This document shows, piece after piece, positions 62,727 through 64,000 of a DNA stretch of 64,000 nt (the stretch's first letter is position 1; each line of letters opens with the position of its first letter). The translations under genes and the position numbers were made by a program. The notes under the pieces are model-generated. The model worked only from the letters and a program-made list of their open reading frames with translations. It was not told where the DNA came from and made no database searches. The stretch is from Parabacteroides distasonis ATCC 8503 (GTDB taxonomy: Bacteria; Bacteroidota; Bacteroidia; Bacteroidales; Tannerellaceae), in NCBI RefSeq assembly GCF_000012845.1, contig NC_009615.1, forward strand, positions 2,323,501 to 2,387,500, given 5' to 3'.

Positions 62727-64000
62727 ATGAAAGTTTTAAAGTTTGGCGGTACTTCTGTGGGATCTGCACAGAGAATGAAAGATGTAGCGAAACTGATCAC
62801 GGGAGACCGTAAGATCGTTGTATTGTCAGCCATGTCGGGTACAACCAACTCGTTAGTCGAGATTTCCGACTACCTGTACAAAAAGAACCCAGACGGAGCG
62901 AATGAGATCATCAACAAGCTTGCCATGAAATATATGGGCCATGTTGAGGAACTATACAGCACCGAGGAATATAAACAGAAGGCCAAAGAACTGATAAAAT
63001 CTCATTTCGAATATATCCGTACGTTCACGAAGGATCTGTTTACCTTGTTCGAGGAAAAGGTTGTCTTGGCACAAGGAGAGTTGATCTCTACGGGTATGAT
63101 GAATCTTTATTTGAACGAATGCGGCGTGAAATCCGTATTGATCCCGGCTTTGGATTATATGCGTACGGATAAGAACGCGGAACCGGACCCTGTCTATATC
63201 AAAGAGAAATTGGTGAAATTACTCGCTGATAATAAGGATGCTGATCTATACATCACACAAGGTTATATCTGCCGCAACGCTTACGGCGAGATCGATAACC
63301 TACAACGAGGTGGTAGCGACTATAGCGCATCCTTAATCGGCGCGGCTATCGGTGCGGAAGAGATCCAGATCTGGACAGACATCGACGGTATGCACAATAA
63401 CGACCCTCGTATCGTACAGGGAACGTCTCCAGTCCGTCAATTGCATTTCGAGGAAGCTGCCGAATTAGCTTATTTCGGAGCCAAGATCCTTCACCCGACT
63501 TGTATATTGCCGGCTAAATTGAACAACATCCCGGTTCGTTTGTTAAATACGATGCAGCCGGACGCTCCGGGTACATTGATCTCAAACGCTATCGAAAAAG
63601 GTAAGATCAAAGCGGTCGCCGCCAAAGACAATATTACCTCTATCAAGATCAAGAGCGGACGTATGTTGCTAGCTACAGGTTTCTTGCGTAAGGTATTCGA
63701 GACTTTCGAGAACTACCAGACTCCGATCGACATGGTTACGACTTCCGAAGTGGGTGTCTCCGTTACGATCGATAACCGCAAGCATCTGGAAGAGATCGTT
63801 GACGATTTGAAGAAGTACGGAACCGTGACCGTAGACGAGGATATGGTTATCGTTTGCGTGGTTGGCGACCTAGAATGGGATAACATCGGCTTCGAGGCTC
63901 GTATCGTACAAGCTATGAAGGATGTCCCGGTCCGTATGATCTCCTACGGAGGAAGCAACTACAACGTCTCCTTGCTGATCAAGGCCTCGGACAAGCAGAG
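62727..64000 (+). CDS. lysC: Aspartate kinase, partial (cut by window end)
   Basis: Aspartate kinase starting MKVLKFGGTSVGSAQRMKDVAK, the first of lysine, threonine and methionine synthesis. Visible motifs are QRGGSDYSASLIGAAIGAEEIQIWTDIDG and LAYFGAKILHPTC. Two ACT domains begin near residue 300. About 424 codons are present with no stop; a monofunctional enzyme of the group has about 440 residues, so the end is very close. A fused homoserine dehydrogenase cannot be ruled out from this window. Long-start alternatives are not seen. Confidence 0.95.
   Translation, partial: MKVLKFGGTSVGSAQRMKDVAKLITGDRKIVVLSAMSGTTNSLVEISDYLYKKNPDGANEIINKLAMKYMGHVEELYSTEEYKQKAKELIKSHFEYIRTFTKDLFTLFEEKVVLAQGELISTGMMNLYLNECGVKSVLIPALDYMRTDKNAEPDPVYIKEKLVKLLADNKDADLYITQGYICRNAYGEIDNLQRGGSDYSASLIGAAIGAEEIQIWTDIDGMHNNDPRIVQGTSPVRQLHFEEAAELAYFGAKILHPTCILPAKLNNIPVRLLNTMQPDAPGTLISNAIEKGKIKAVAAKDNITSIKIKSGRMLLATGFLRKVFETFENYQTPIDMVTTSEVGVSVTIDNRKHLEEIVDDLKKYGTVTVDEDMVIVCVVGDLEWDNIGFEARIVQAMKDVPVRMISYGGSNYNVSLLIKASDKQ

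Overview
The window comes from a Bacteroidales genome, most likely a Parabacteroides close to P. distasonis; this is an inference. The grounds are Bacteroidota-type -7 boxes (TAnnTTTG) before many genes, a menaquinone methyltransferase, GldD/GldE, a fimbrillin-like lipoprotein, a TonB-type outer-membrane receptor, a GH2 enzyme, and a eukaryote-type (GT3) glycogen synthase beside a short GT35 phosphorylase. About 58 protein genes and two tRNA-Asp genes can be supported. The first and last genes are cut by the window ends.

Region 1 (1-12.4 kb, mostly minus strand) is a large MacB/FtsX-type ABC export locus. It has one adaptor (membrane fusion protein), one ATPase, and seven permeases of two alternating types, A and B, in three A/B pairs plus the start of a fourth A. 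Three transcription units (adaptor block, second pair, ATPase) each start from a near-perfect sigma-54 promoter. Each promoter carries two upstream activator-type dyads at exactly the same distances. A RelE/ParE-type toxin-antitoxin pair with its own promoter sits between blocks. A plus-strand HU-like gene separates the ATPase from the third pair.

Region 2 (12.5-26.5 kb) is accessory and surface-related. It holds an AT-rich pair of secreted proteins, the second being a papain-like lipoprotein broken by a frameshift, and a PepSY-like lipoprotein. It also has a GH2 beta-galactosidase-like enzyme, a Dcu dicarboxylate transporter, a thioredoxin, threonine dehydratase, and a DUF2141/TonB-receptor/membrane-protein/winged-helix operon. 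That operon's promoter carries two copies of a palindromic operator. A macrodomain protein and an M15-like lipoprotein follow.

Region 3 (26.7-51 kb) is mostly core: phoH, purC, menG, aroE, mutY-ssb-gldE-gldD-PPTase, HU, a 29-residue basic protein, rng, dnaK, two tandem hybrid-sensor-like kinases without receivers, an AmpG-like permease, omega-amidase, acyltransferase, and glycogen synthase with phosphorylase.

Region 4 (51-64 kb) has a FadL-type porin, an esterase, an AraC regulator, a SnoaL-like protein, a fimbrillin-like lipoprotein, an Fpg/Nei homologue without the catalytic proline, an XRE regulator, two identical tRNA-Asp genes, hisHAF-hisIE, ftsE and lysC.

The most unusual signal is a set of four short tandem palindrome arrays (4.0, 21.2, 30.3 and 45.6 kb). 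Each has its own unit sequence, but the period is exactly 22 bp in three and 23 bp in one. Each lies at the 3' end of a minus-strand gene, and in three the last unit runs across that gene's stop codon. I know no named repeat family that fits.
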